In this document: piece by piece, positions 13,730 through 27,723 of the stretch
Layout: every line of letters begins with the position of its first letter
Numbering within the stretch: the first letter of the stretch is position 1
NCBI GenBank assembly: GCA_947846985.1
Contig: CANTUZ010000026.1
Span: 51,628,730 to 51,692,729, forward strand
Direction: 5' to 3'
Length of the DNA stretch: 64,000 bases
From: Fratercula arctica
Taxonomy: Eukaryota > Chordata > Aves > Charadriiformes > Alcidae
Position numbers and translations under genes: made by a program
The notes under the pieces: generated by a model
The model's input: only the letters and a program-made list of their open reading frames with translations
Told to the model about the DNA's origin: nothing
Databases searched by the model: none

Positions 13730-16183
13730 ATGCCATCCCATCCTAACCATTTCAGACCATAGTCACCTGTGTACAGTGATTTAGTTGCCTTCCTCATTGT
13801 CAGGGAGTATGCTACAGCGTGCAGTGATTGTCTAAGATAACTGGTCAGACACACTGATGTCCATATCAGGAGCTATTCCTCTGTTGCAGCCCAAGTCTGT
13901 CTAGGCTCCTTTATCATTGCCTCTTTGTTTTGATGTGGAAAAAACCCAGACCAATTAAGCTTCTGGGATGTTTAACAGACAGTATCATAGGCATATATTT
14001 ACTATGGGAACCTACGGTGGTGGAATGGTGTAACTAGGTAGAATAGAAATAGGTCCTGAGGACTTTGGCTCACCAGTGAGTTTTTGTTGCTTTTAATTGA
14101 AATACGAATGTAAGTGGTCACCTCTTAGCAATAGGACATGTCCTTATCTGCAGTCACAAATCAGTTGTGAAAATTTTGATTATATGGTAGTGTAGGGTCA
14201 TCTTAATTTCTGTGATTAAAATAATTTTAGCTGCTCTTGGTTTTAAATTTGAGCTGCAATTCAGCCAATAGATCTGTAAAGCCAAAAGATCTTACAGAAG
14301 AGGATTCTGTAAGAGCCACGAAGATCTTTTTAAAGGAGAAAGGTGCTATGTAAGTAGATACTACTACTGTTAATAAGTACATGCAGGATTGTATGTGTCA
14401 AGGCATTCTGAAATCCCTGCGCCACAGCTCATAGTCTTATTTTTGAAGTAATGAGCCCAGAGGGTGGCAGTGAAGGCAAAGTTATCCAGTTTTGTCCAAG
14501 CATTTCTCACAAAGACGAGTCACACTGAAAAGTAGAGACATTTTAGAAATCACCAGGTTACCACTGGTAAAAAGAAACTGGCTGAGGGGAAAAGGGAAAT
14601 TTCTTTCTGTCTCCAGCTGCCTACAAGACAGACACACAAGAAACCAAGATCTGAGATTACTGTAATCACTGTGGTGTTTCGTGCAGGGACAGACCTTCCT
14701 GTAATAATTTCTCGTACTGAAGGAGAGTGAAAATGTTTCAGAATAATGTATTGGGAGTTGGTGGTAGTTATGATAGCTGATGCCATCTGATGGGCAAGAA
14801 TTGTGGCTGTTTCTTTATTCCTACACTAATGAAGTTACTAAAGGACAGAAAAGTCTTCAAATACAGATTCAATTGAAGAGGTACCTGGATTTCAGTTAGA
14901 TACCTCTCTTACTTGCATATACTTTGCACGATTTCAGTTTCTTACATTATGGTGCTAAAGGTTGTGGATTATTATTCTAACAGCATATTAGATTAATAAA
15001 GGTTTATTGATAATTTTAGGATGCCTTTTATGTTGCATCCATTTCACTGAAACACTATTCTAAATTATCCATTAATAACTGTTTATATCCAAAATAAGCT
15101 TAATTAAAATTCATTTTAGAAGAGGGGCTACCTACTTTAAACACTGACCTATGACTAATTGGTATTAACTAATTATCTGCATCTGAAGTCAAGGAAATCT
15201 ATGGACAGAAGATTAACACTTTCTCTAATAATTATAAAATCCTACAGAACATCTGAGTCAGAGTGACTCAAAGGCATATACTTTTGAAATTAATTATTTC
15301 TGATGAATGCTAAGAGGAGTGCTCCAAAAAGCATTTCTTGTCAACTTATATATGACTTACAGGTCTTTGTGCTGTAGTCAGAGTGTGACTGCAATTAAAT
15401 CCATCCTTGACATGAGAAAGTTGGTATTCACACTTGTGGAGTTTGTCTTTAGGAGAAAACTAGCATTGTTTTATGGACTGGCTTATATTCACATTATATA
15501 TCTCTGACTTATCTACATGAAGTGGCAGTGCTTTGTTTGCATCCTCTTACCAGTATATCTGCACCCAGAATGCTACTGTAGTATCATTAGCATTGTTTTC
15601 ATATTCTTATACCAAAAACATGGGAAAATCCTTCATTAACATAAGTATAGAAAAATATGCAGATACTGTATATCTGGTATGTTTTCATCTATGTCGTTAA
15701 TTGGAAATATTGATGCATTAAAATATTTTAAAATACATCTTTGATGGTCTAACATTTCAATCTTGAAATATTAACAATACATACAAAAATCTTTATCTGA
15801 AAAACTTAACATTAAAGAAGATCACAAAGACAGCAAACTATGTCATAATCATCATTTCTATCTAAACTGATACCTGCATTTTATGTAAATTATTTAAATA
15901 TACAGTTCAGAGGTCTTGATGCTGCAGTGATTACAGCTGACACTTTAACGTTATCAGAAATATCTACATCTTTAGTAAACAAGTTAACCCTCATATGGAG
16001 GTCATCCAAGTGAAATATAAATACGTAATTCAAAGGTCTTTTCCTTCTTGTACCTTGCTGAGCTAGTGTTCTTGACATGAGCATGCTTGTAACTGTGTCA
16101 TACAATGGGAAGGAATCTTTGTCAGCCAAGATTAATCAATTGCAAATTTTAAGTGAAAATACAAACTGTAACCAGGAATCAAG

Positions 16184-16213
16184 AAAATTCTATTAGGAAA
16201 ATTCCATTAGGAA
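16184..16213. repeat. 15-bp tandem duplication
   Basis: AAAATTCTATTAGGA is followed directly by AAAATTCCATTAGGA, one transition apart. It is a small local slippage event. Confidence 0.8.
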
Positions 16214-19200
16214 ACAATCAGTCACATTTTGCACTATTTGCAGTTTTGAAAGGTTACGAAAAATCTTACTTTGTAAGATTCAAATATGTAAGCAACATAT
16301 TTGTAGGAAACAAATATTTCAAAAACTTCTTTATGAGATGCAATTATAAAATTAATTTAGTGGTGACTGAATTAAAAATTAAAGGTACGGATACAAATGC
16401 CTTATCTGTTTTTGTACCTATAATGATCACCATCTTGTTTGACCACATATTAGATTGGGAACCTACTCAACTGAAAAATATGATTGGTGACAGCCCGAGT
16501 TACAGATTCTTTTAGTTTGGGTCTGTACTAGATTGATCTGATCTCAGGAGATATGATGTTGGTTTTCCTGTGACATGTAACCTGTACTCTTCATGATCTG
16601 CTCCTTCAGCTGGTTGTTCCACTTAGCAGAGAAACATTATTTACCGTTGAACTAGATTAAGTCTCATTGCTGTTCCCAACTCCACCACAGAGTAGGTAAA
16701 TATTACTCAGTAGATTAAAGGCGATGGAGTTATCTTGAAGATGTTAATACCTTATTTCATCACGATGATGAAAAAAATTGTATCTTGAGATGCGTAGGAT
16801 ATGGTGATTAATTCTGCCAGAGCCACACAATTCAAACAGGAGGGGGTGATTGCATTAAATCAACAGAGAAGAAAGATCTCTAGGCATAGGAGCTCTGCTT
16901 ACTGATACTCCCCTTGGTTTTGCTACAAAAAATAAGCAGAGTGACTGTCATCATTTTCTCAACAAAGCCAGTAGAGATACTGTACAAAAGTTTAGCAATG
17001 TACATGAAGAATTCATCCTGATGCCAGAAGGAAATAAGTGAACTCTTTTCTAAGTCTCGGATTAAACCCAAAGTCACTGAAATCAAAAAAGGCATTAGGA
17101 TTACACTTAGTAATGGAGTTGCCATACTGAAAACTTCATAAATGCAATTGTGTAACAACTGGCTAGAATGTGAATATGAAGTGTCTCACTCTGCTTTTTG
17201 TGGCACAGTTTAGTAGTTATCTTATCTTTGGGTGAATGAAAAAATGCTAATTTCTTCATTCGTGGCCCCAAACAACAGATTTAGCCTGCCATATCACTAC
17301 CTGTATGTTTCCTGGTATGTCCGAGACCAACATTAAGTAAAATGCATCTCCATAAGCATATATGATGATAATTAGTAAAGGAAATATTTTAAGTTCTTGT
17401 CAACACTTGGAAGTAACCAGTAGTGGGGATAATTAAACCTATCATCAAGCCAATTTGAAGGCCTAATACTGTTTCTGGCCACATCACAGAGAACCTGTAC
17501 CTGTAGTTGTAGATTCAAAACCGCTTGCCATGGCAAAGAATTTTGCACTTATGTTTTATGGAGAAATGTGATTTTTCTTTCATGTTGACAGTCATTCTCT
17601 CTAAACCAGACTCATCCTGTGTACTTGATGCTGTAGCAGACAAAAAATGAAATTGTAGCGACAGGTAGAAACTCATCTTTCAGTCCAATGTGAACATGTT
17701 GCCTATGCTTTGTGAATTGCCTTGGCTACCAGTTCACCTCCTAATGGAATTCCAATCCTGCACCTAGAAAACAAGTGTTCAGGTCTCCTGTAAATTTGGG
17801 ATCTAAAGACAAATAGAAACTCAAATTCACCTGTGTCTGTCTTAGGTGCAGGCAGGTTAGTAAGAATATAAAGAAGGCTTTTATCCAGATAACCATTTGA
17901 ATTTATAGTATATTACTAGACTATGTCTAGTAATGAGTAACAAACTCCTTTATGTGTTCTGCCAATAATCTGGGAATTACATGAGGCTTCCATGTGAACC
18001 TTGAAAACTAGTAATTTAATCACAACTAAGAGAGTGAGAGCATAATCTTTTCCGATTATCTTTCTCAGTATAACCTGTGAATATCTTAGTACACGGTGGA
18101 TGCTACTGAAAACAAGGTGTCCTCTGACACAGTATTTATTCTCAAAGTACAGATTGTGTTTATGTTATTTTAGAGATTTCTTCTTACAGTTTTTCTAACG
18201 AGGTGCAGCAAATGCAGTGGCAGCCACAGAAATTCTGAACACAGTAGATGCCAGAACAACTTTTGCAGCCACTATCTGCTTTGAATTAATTTCTTAATAA
18301 CCTGAAACATTGTGTTGAATGGTGGACATGTTTGCTCCAGCTGACCATCAGCATGCTTATGCTGTCCGGGTTGCTCAGCTGTCTGGAAATAAAAGCGCAA
18401 AGTGAGTTTATGTCTTCGTAGTACTGTTCTTCTGTGATTTCTCAGAGTTGCACATATGGAAAATATGTAACATTTTCCTGCCCCCCGCTGTTTCCATCAA
18501 GCCCATACGCTAGTTACTTTGCTTTTCCCCCATCTTCCCTGGTGAGTGAAGAAATGCGCCTGTGTTACGTTTATATAGAAATGACTTCTTACACAGAGAG
18601 ACTGGCAATTCCAGCTCTGTTTGACCTGGTTTAAGTGACTGCCAAGTTTTAGAGCTAAGACTAATGTGGTAACACTGTCCTTCCCTTGGAAAGCTTCAAC
18701 TATCAGCAATATTTATTACCTTAATGCAATATATTTAGAAATAAAAGGTATATCTTTAAAGTTGTGAATTAAATAAATGTGGCTTGCTCTAACCTTAATT
18801 TAAATATATTACTACAGGAAAGTAGGGAAAGACAGATCTACCATTAAGTGGTTTCATAGGGTTTTTTTTATATTTTATTAATAATAGTTTATTAAAAATT
18901 CTATGGAATGATAGTTATGTATAAAGATTTATGATACATCACGGAATTCTTGCCTGAGTTCTCCAGAGAGGCAAAAATACAACCCATGGAAATTTCCTTG
19001 GCTTTTTGAATATGTAGATTTTAATTGACTACATAATTTCTAATGGTTTGGACAGTTGCACCCTTGTGGGTCCAGTTGGATCAATTTAAGAAGTCATTTG
19101 AAGCTGTTTCTGATTGTCTTGCAGCAGAACATAATAATCACTGTCATAGCTGAGATGCCATTAAGGAATTAGATGACTATTTCTGTTCTGTTTCAATGCA

Positions 19201-20611
19201 AAGTTAGCTGAGGCTTGCCGGAAAGACATCTAAACTTAGACTTGTCAAGATTTAGGGTATTTACATCAATGAACAGAGGAACTCAGCTAGAAGATGATAT
19301 GAACTGTTGGTTGTGATGGTTTCTAAATGTTTCTCATACATTAGGAATAAAAAATTATCAAACTTCTAAAATTTCAGTCAAAGTCCTTCTACTTGTTCTT
19401 AAGTTTTTTTCTCTTGTTTCAGGTGGCAATTTATTACATTTTTACAACTAGATAGCTTTTGGGGTTGCCAGTGAGACAACACTGCAGATGCAAGTGCAGG
19501 CAGAAAACACTAAGTGATGTCTCTTGTACAAAAATATAAACAATGCTATGATACACCAAATATTACCAGCATGCTCGGTGAATGCCCTAAAAAAATCAGA
19601 ACCATCTCTACAAGACTCAGGGGGCCCTAAGACAAGAGGGACTGAAAAAAGTTTCTTCACTTATATCTTACTGTGTAAAGCATCTGTCATCACATTACAT
19701 AAAGCTAATTTATAATTCTCGTGTGCTTTTGGACTTCTAAATTCTGCAAAGATGTTCCAGGTGCCAAAAATTGTTTCTGTTGCTGCATAACTGTCTGGGA
19801 AACTGCATTTTCTGTGGGATTCGAAGTGGTCACAGGGATTGGCCTTCAGGCTCGGTTAATAAAGCAAATTTTTACAAATTACATACGTGCCATGTAAAAA
19901 TGCATGTCCTTGATTTAGATATAACAACTCTTAAGATTTAGGTTTAGTTTACAGAATTTAACTATGAATTAACCTACCTGTTGAAAGTTTCCTATTTTTA
20001 CCTACAACAGCAGTTTACGCAAATTTTCTGAATGATTTTTTGGTAATACTTTGAATCAGGAACACAAACAAATGTCTCCTTTATTTCATTGTGTTTGTAG
20101 TTGCTCAGTTATGAATTTTCCAACTACTGAAATTGTCGTGTTTTCTCACTACAGCTTAAAAGAGTACAGAATATCCTAGTATTCTATCTAGCCAGATTAT
20201 TTTCCAATAAGAGTACATGAAAAGTTATTCTGTTAAGTACGTCTACAAATTGAATAATATTAGGTGAAGTTCATACATTATTAGGTGGTATTAAAATCTG
20301 TATTTACAGAATATAATTGGCAATCTACTCAGGTTATGACACAGAAAGAAATACTGCTCTTCCAGTTTCTAATAAATATTTTTTCTAGTGTCTTGTCTGA
20401 GTTAAAAGGAGGCAATTTTACTTCATACAAGGCACAGACAGTACCATCAAGTCTTTTTTTGTTGATTTCTCCAAGCAGCGTACCATTAATAGAAATGCTA
20501 GCCAGACAGCCTTATGGAAAGGAGTTCATAATAATTTCATGAAGAGGTTCTGAAATTTGCCCTAAAGCCTTTAAGCACTTTTTTGTAAAAGTCATTGCTA
20601 TCTCTGGGCAT

Positions 20612-20626
20612 TCTCTCTCTCTCTCT
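20612..20626. repeat. (TC)n microsatellite
   Basis: About seven TC units. They are followed by AGGT, so the run superficially resembles a pyrimidine tract plus AG acceptor. No coding sequence follows that fits FBXL17, so it is treated as a simple repeat. Confidence 0.8.
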
Positions 20627-21441
20627 AGGTTAAAGTGAAGTTTCTAAGAACCTTGGCATTCTTATCAATATTTATATAGTACTTCATGGCAAATCAAGAC
20701 TTTTAAGATTTTGGTAGGCATGGAGGGTTTTTTCTCAGCTAAAATCTGTACACTAAAATATTTCTGGTCATGTATGATGTATGAAATATACCAAATTTGA
20801 CATACAAGCTTTGCTGTGATGCTACCCTTTGGGTGGGACCATAGTGTACTGGCCTTGCCTGAGAACTGTAGAATTCAGTTATTGCTTGCATTCTTTAATC
20901 TCTCTTCTTTATAGCATTTGTCTGAAAATGCATTGATCTTGATTTTTCCTTTCATCAGTTTTACTAACATCAGCAGCATTAAATTAATGTAACAGATCTA
21001 CCAGTTTGCTCTATACTTAAAGTATACAGATAATTGCACCCTAAATCAGTTCCAAAGATACATGAATTATGATGAGTACTGGATTATTATTTTTTTTCCT
21101 CTTTGGAGACTCCTGCCTCTTCTTCTGCTCTGTCATCATTTTATATAAGCAGAAATTCTCTACAAGCTTGAATGTCCTTCAGCAGTAGAGAAGAAAGATC
21201 AGATCTGATGATAGGACTGTTTTGCAGAAAGCTTCCTTATGTCCTGTAAAAGACTTTACTTTTTTTACTGTCTAATGAAAGAGATTACCTCTCCCTGTAA
21301 GCCTTTTTCATCTCATATAAATTTTGATCATGATAACTCTTAACAATACTACTGCTCCCAAGAACAGGATTGAGAATATTTATCAAACTTCACAGAACTA
21401 AGCCTTTGCCAATACTCAGTCACCTCTGCTTACAACACAAT

Positions 21442-22101
21442 TGTCATGGTTTGGGCCGGGTTGGCCAATGACAAGATGACATACGCTCTCGCCCACCTCT
21501 CGCTCCAAGGAGAAGAAGAAGAGAGAGAGAGTTATGAGTTTAGAAAAAAACTAAACTACTTTAATGAAATAATAATAAAATAAAATAAAAAAAAAGGATA
21601 TCATGAAATAGATACAATATAAATAAATATATACAAAACTGTATCAAGTTCCTAGGAAGATGTCACTGGCAGGAACTGGGAAAGTTCCAGACTGGACTCA
21701 GTGACAAATGGGAACTGGAACACACTGAGCAGGATCAACAGGCAGATGAGCTGATGGGGTCCTCCCCAGATGTCAGTCATTGAAGAAAGAGAGCCACTGA
21801 AGAAAGAGAGCCATTGAAGAAAGAGAGCCATTGAAGAAGCAGTCCATTGAAGAAGAACCAACAGGAGAGAAACCAACCTGACCCCTTTGATCCCTCAGCT
21901 TTTCTGCTGAGCATGGCAGATGGGATGGAATACACAATTGGTCAGTTTGGGTCGCCTGACCTGTCCCCTCCTCCCCACAGGTGTGACCCCTCCACAAGGT
22001 ATACACCCAGGTCAGCCGACCCTGCTGGCCACAGCAACAAGTAACAGCAAGAGCCCCTCAGTGAACAGAAAGTTGGCTCTGCTTCACCCCAGACCAGGAC
22101 A
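21442..22101 (-). mobile_element. Solo LTR of an avian endogenous retrovirus (ERVL-like), minus strand
   Basis: A block of about 660 bp is bounded by TGTC at the left and GACA at the right, the short inverted ends expected of an LTR. Read on the minus strand it starts TGTCCTGGTCTGGGG, like avian ERVL-type LTRs, has a GC-richer first half, and carries an ATTAAAG sequence near its end that could serve as a polyadenylation signal. No retroviral internal region, primer-binding site or second LTR flanks it, so it appears to be a solo LTR left by recombination. The 5-bp flanks are ACAAT on the left and AATGA on the right, so no intact target duplication is visible; the borders may be off by a base or have mutated. 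Composition clearly differs from the flanking intron. The family name is a pattern match from memory. Confidence 0.75.
21778..21859 (-). repeat. 17-bp tandem array inside the LTR
   Basis: Five consecutive units start CATTGAAGAA or CACTGAAGAA: three 17-bp units (CATTGAAGAAAGAGAGC, with one C variant) and then two shortened units of 16 and 15 bp. On the LTR sense strand this reads as repeated CTTTCTTCAATGG. Arrays in this position of an LTR can multiply transcription-factor sites, but no specific factor is claimed. Confidence 0.9.
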
Positions 22102-25100
22102 AATGAAAAAAAAATATATTTATAAAATGTATTTCCATCTCCATGGAAAGGTGAAACTGAGGTAGAGGTTTTACTGTTTTCTTAAAGTTAGCAGGAGAGA
22201 CCCTTGATGAAGTCCATTCTCAGTCCACATCACCCATTGACCGTGGTTTGCGCTGTCATTACAAGGAAGGATGGTCTTTAAAGGTATCTATAAAAGAGTA
22301 GCTGGTAGAGGTTAGAAAAAAGTAAGCGGCACAAAGGGGATTGAAAGTGTAAATCTCAATAGATTAGTTTATCTGCCTGTGTGCAAAGCTCCGTGCACTG
22401 TATGTCAACTTCTGTGGTATGAAATCGAGAATAAGGCAGTGAATGTGGTGAGATCTTCTTTCTTATGTGTGCAGTCCTGGTTGAGATCAAGAAGTACAGA
22501 GTTGTATAAACACTGAATATTTTATTTTCAAAATATCAGGTGAAGTTTTTTCATTTTTATAGAAGGATTTTGAAGCTTATCCAAGCATTCTAAAAGGACA
22601 GTCTAAAGAACATTTTTGGGAAGTTACAGCACAGCAGTACAGTTCCCATTTCGTATTTTTACTATTAAACTTGGAAGCTTTTTTTATGAAAGAAGGCTAT
22701 TTTGCATACAATAAAAACAAATTGATTGTGAATCCTCTTTATACTATACCTTAATGAGACGGCAAAAAACTACTTTAATAAAAAAAACAGTCTATCAAGC
22801 CTGAGGCCACTATAACTCCATGAAAAATCTTGAGGCCTGAAGCACGTAAATATAATGTCTAAAAGGCCAGCCCCTGCTCAAAGCCCAGTATTTCCATGCG
22901 CCCTTGTGTGATTTGTATTGGGAGAGAGAGTCTTAGTAGTACTTCAGGCTTTCCTTCTCCTGAATGACTCTTCTCCTTTGCATGCCTCTGAAATTGCAGC
23001 ATGTGTGGTGGTGGTCTGCCTCTGAACGTCTTCCTGTGCGCAGCATCAATTACTGATCATTTCAACTAAAGATTCAGCCAGAACACACATTCAGCGTCTG
23101 AGTGTCACCAAACCCTCTCTGTACACTGCAGTACACTTTATGTAAATTAAAATGAGGCAGTGGGACATCAAATGCCTTGTGTGAATTCACAAGGATTTGC
23201 TTATGCGCGTAGAAATAGAATCTAAAATTTGCCAACTCCTGATCCTGTCTGTAGCTACTATGCAGTCACTATTTCCTAAATCTGTACATTTTTGCATTTG
23301 CAAGTAGATAACATTATGATAGTTACCTTTACACTTGTCTTTGGAAAAGCCATCGTGAATTAACTCCGTGAAGAAGTAACGTGTGTAAGCAATAACTTTT
23401 TACACAAGCACCCTAGTATAGCAGAGTAATCCAGCTATATTATACTTGTAAAGCAAGAACTTTACCAGTTTTCCGGTGGAAGGGCACAACTGGAACAGTT
23501 CAGGAAGGAAGCCATTGGTTTGTATAATACAAACCATAATGCTTGCTAAGAAATGTACATTTGTTTGCTGGTAGTTAACAGTTCCTTGGTTCTGCTTATG
23601 ACAGTAGACAAGTTGCCACAATGGATTTAAGAAACTGTGTTTGAAGTCCTGTATCAAATGGTTTTTTTCATCTCAAATTTGAATTCCAAAATATTTCAAA
23701 GTTCTTAAAGCATCAGAGATACTATTTAATTGTTTTCCAGACTTTAGCATGATTAGCTGTGGAAAATCAGATCCATGAGGGTTTTAGAATAAAATTATTT
23801 TTCATAGTTGTTTATTTCTGTTAAATCCATTATGGTATCTAGTTCCTCCAAGTCAGAAAGGAACCAAAGGCCACATGGAATAATACTACATGTAAATGTC
23901 AGATAGTGGAATTAAACAATTTGCTAAATCTCTCCCTTCTTGGCTTAATTGCTTGCTGGATTTACATGCAGTCAGGGTAATAGGAATTATAAAGGCATTT
24001 AATTTTAGATAAGACTGCTAATAAATATTTGAAAATAGATATTTATTGCTGAAAGACAGGGCATAATAGCTTAAGCACAGTGCTGATTAATTTATCTGTG
24101 TAGCTCTCTGATTGGAGCTTGCTTGCATCTGACCAGCTCACAGCACAAGCAGACACTGTGGGACTTGTCTGCCCTTACCTCTGTAGTTTGTGAGTTCCAG
24201 TGTGAAAAAAAGCTTATCTATTTCCCTGTGCTGTAAGTGGCAAAACTGTTCAGTAAACCTAATTTTAAATTACATTGATTTTCTAAAGAGTACCTCCCTG
24301 CTAATCAGAACTTAATGACTGCCCCAAGATAATTGCTGTTAACTTGTATAACTAGTGACACTTTGCATATTGGCTCCAGACAAAAAGTGCTTTCCAAATT
24401 CAGTTTGTGCTTTTGATTGAAGGTCTTACCCTGTTTTGCTGGATCTATGATTAATATTGTTTCTTATAGATGCAGTTTCTGGTGTTCAAGTTACAAAAAA
24501 ATCTAAATTACGTATTTTGAATGTGATTGGAATGTTAAAATGGCAGTAAAAACTGTGTATGAGGATAACTGAAAGGCAAGTAAAAATCATACCTCTTATT
24601 AGTATCAGAAAATAAATACATTGGAAGAAATATGTTGTTCATAATTAAATAAAATGATCAATAAAAAAGAATAGAAGAGAATCCTGAACCAAGAATACAT
24701 ATCCATCAGCATGTGAAGTTCATCATTTATTGCTGTGAGGTTTTACAAGGGTTCATAGATGTCGCAATAAAATGTTAGTCGTTTCACTATTTTAGCATTC
24801 GAATTATTCCAAGTGCAGCAGGCCTCAGATTACATCAGTTTCTTAAGACTCTGTATGTACTTCTGTGTTAATAGAGGTTTTGTTGTTATGGGAGAGACTC
24901 GGTTATTATATTGTATTATTGCCTTCCATAGGAATTTTTAAGTCCTCAAAACCAATGACTGTGAATATTATTTTATATGCAGCTACTATTTTCTGCCTGA
25001 ATTTAACCTTTGAACCACTAATTTTTGAGGAGCTCCATATATTTATTTGGGAAAGTTTTCTGGTTTTCCATTGTATATTTTAGTATTTTTGCTCTTTCCA

Positions 25101-27705
25101 AGGTCTCTTTTGGTTTGCAGTAGCAATCTTGGTTACATTTTGAAGGATAGTAAGGTATTCACTTTACTGGTTAGAGACAAATGTATGCCAGTCAAATGCA
25201 AAGATGCCATGTAACAGTCTGTTGTTCATTTTTTATCTTACCAGGGGAGTGTGTTAATGATTTGGGTTTTCTATACCTCTACAGTGAGTGAAACTCACTC
25301 CCTCAAATTGTGATCTCTTAACCAGTATATGGCAACTCCAATTAGCTTCACTCGGGGCTGAAAAGCATCTCAGACTGTAACAAGGTCTCCCAGGACCACT
25401 TATACTACAAATACTGTAGTCATATTTTCTCATTAGTTCCTTTTGGTTGTCACAAATATGATTTTCCAATGTTTTTAGAATTAGACTGAAAACATAAAAG
25501 CTGTGTATGTATATGGAAAAACCAACTATTTTCCGTAACTCAAGGATCTTTCATATCTTTTCTTACAGGTAGAAACTCGCACAGTTTAATTCATTAACGT
25601 CAAGCTTTTTACTTAAGTCAAAGAATGTAGGGATCAGTTGGCTAAGAGTAGAAAATTACAGGGTTTTGAGTGACTTCTTTTCTAATTTGTCTTATTATTA
25701 TTTTTAAGCTCTTACATTGTGCATTACATCATGGATACTCAGAAGCCTTGACTTTGTGAATTCATTGCACAGATTTATATGTGGGAGCTGTCAAGATGAT
25801 GGGCCTAAATTTGAAGTTATCAATAGACATATTGATGTCTTGGTCATGCAGTTTTGTTACTTTTGAAGAAGAGACTTGTTTGCAGAGAAGCTTTATACCA
25901 GTAAATCTTTGTGCACCTAAGTAATTTTCTGGTCATGTATACAGACCAGCTGTGAAGAGTAGTATATGCAAGTACATGTTAATAGACAAATTTCCATAGT
26001 TTCTGTAACCCAGATTGAGAGTTTTTTCCTGGCAAATACTAAAATAATTTGGATACTGAAATTGCTGGAATTTTAGCATTATAATTATATTCTTTTCTTC
26101 TTAAGATTTGTTTAGCTTTTCAAGTAAGAAGACACTTTTAGAAATTATAACAGTAAGAGGGAATCTTAGTTTTGTTAGTCCCTGAACATGATCAACTTTG
26201 GGGTGTTGGAATGTTGATGTGTTAAACATCACAGTGCTGAGCAAGCTCTAGTTGTCTTACAAACATCTGTGGTCTTGTAACTGTATTTTGTATTAACAGT
26301 ATGTAGGTATGTTTTTAGTTATATACTTGGTTTCTGATATATTGTTTGATTGGCTTGTTTATGTGGAATCAATTTCTGCTCTTTGCCTTTTTCTTGCTCC
26401 TGATTGCACTGTAAATTCCATACTGTGTGATACTAATTTCTTACTTTCAGAATCAAATGCAATAAAACTGAATTGCACGTCAGTCTATTAGAGAATAGTA
26501 TTCATAAAATATTGACTAGATCTAGGGAAAGCTTGGCATAAGAATTTGTTAGATAATATTTTCAGGTTTAATGACTAAGCAGTTTCTTCCTAAAGTAAGT
26601 ATTTTATGTTCTCTGTTTTGATATTTTCATATCATACATGGTTCTAAATAATACTTTACGAAGTAAGAAATGAAGAGATTTTAGCTTTGGCCAGCTCTGA
26701 TCCAGACTTGTATATTATCAAAGCTCCAATTATAGTCATTTTTCTTTATTCCTTGGCTAGTGATCCCTTGTCTCAGTTTTGGTAGTAAGTTATTTTGAGT
26801 GTGAAAATTACTTTTCTTCCTGTAAGAGTGTTTATATTTTAACACATTTGGAGGAAAAATGTTAGAGAAATATCTGTGTCCCAGTAACTTTCACTCCTTC
26901 ATCTAGACATTGCACGTCTTTTTGTTATTAAAATTAGTAGGATGAGCTGATAAAAGCCTGTTCAGTAACCTTGGGTTGAGAAACAGATCTTCTCTCTGCC
27001 TTGACACACAGCTGTTGTTACCATGTTCACCATGTACCATCGTGTTAGCTCCGTGTCCCAGTTTTTTCGGGCTCAATTATCTGTTTTGCTCACTTCTGTC
27101 TGCTTGAAGTATTTGCTTCTCCTATTTACAGCATAACCAGTATTGTGCTGATGTGTTTAAAGTTAGGCTTCTTTGTTGTCTAATTCAGTAACATTGTAAA
27201 TATAAAGACTTCCAAAGATAGATATGACAATAATCTGAAATAATTTTGATGGATTATTACAACAGAATTAACATGACTTGATCCTTGCTTTCCAGAAAAG
27301 GTTAATTTCATTTTGTTCTTTTAACCTTTTTCTTTGCTGTCATATTTAACAAAGGTTAAAAGGTAAAAGCAATAAATACATAACTACTCTTATTTTTCCT
27401 TATGTTGTAAAGAAATCAGTTGTTACGGACAAGTATGTATTGTGTGACCCTCTACAGAGCAGAGGCTAATGAGGCCTCTCAGAGGCTAAAGTTTTTCTTC
27501 TGTCACTGCAAGTTGATTTACATAAGCATGATCTATAGAAAGGATAATAGAAATTAAAACTGAAATTAGGTTGACTTATGCAAGTTATAGAAGGCAGGCA
27601 AAAAAATTTATAGATTCAATATTTCAGCCATATTTAATTTTTTTTCTTCTCCAAACTGCATGTGTCATTATCTCATTCTTTTAGATGTTAGGTGATTTTA
27701 ATATT

Positions 27706-27723
27706 AAAAAAAAAAAAAAAAAA
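27706..27723. repeat. A18 homopolymer
   Basis: Eighteen consecutive A residues, followed about 30 bases later by T-rich runs. No recognisable retroelement body precedes it, so it is called a simple repeat and not a tail. Confidence 0.85.

Larger units (their letters stand above)
7914..21441 (+). other. FBXL17: FBXL17 upstream intron, middle part
   Basis: About 13.5 kb of AT-rich sequence with no supported gene. It contains a possible CR1 end near 9293, a TTTA-rich run at 12183-12207, a 26-bp direct duplication at 13684-13729, a 15-bp direct duplication at 16184-16213 and a (TC)n run at 20612-20626. A 120-codon AT-rich open frame at 16153-16515 has no recognisable domain and is not called as a gene. 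Confidence 0.65.

Noticed and set aside
16153..16515. 120-codon AT-rich open frame on the + strand
   Set aside because: Low-complexity Lys/Asn/Phe/Ile-rich translation with no known motif, no splice or promoter context, and a length expected by chance in AT-rich DNA of this size.
20600..20640. (TC)n followed by AG, resembling a splice acceptor
   Set aside because: The sequence after the AG does not encode any part of FBXL17 and hits stops or has no good donor nearby.
21652..22165. Several open frames on both strands of the LTR
   Set aside because: All lie in LTR sequence; the repeated residues follow the 17-bp array. No retroviral protein motif is present.
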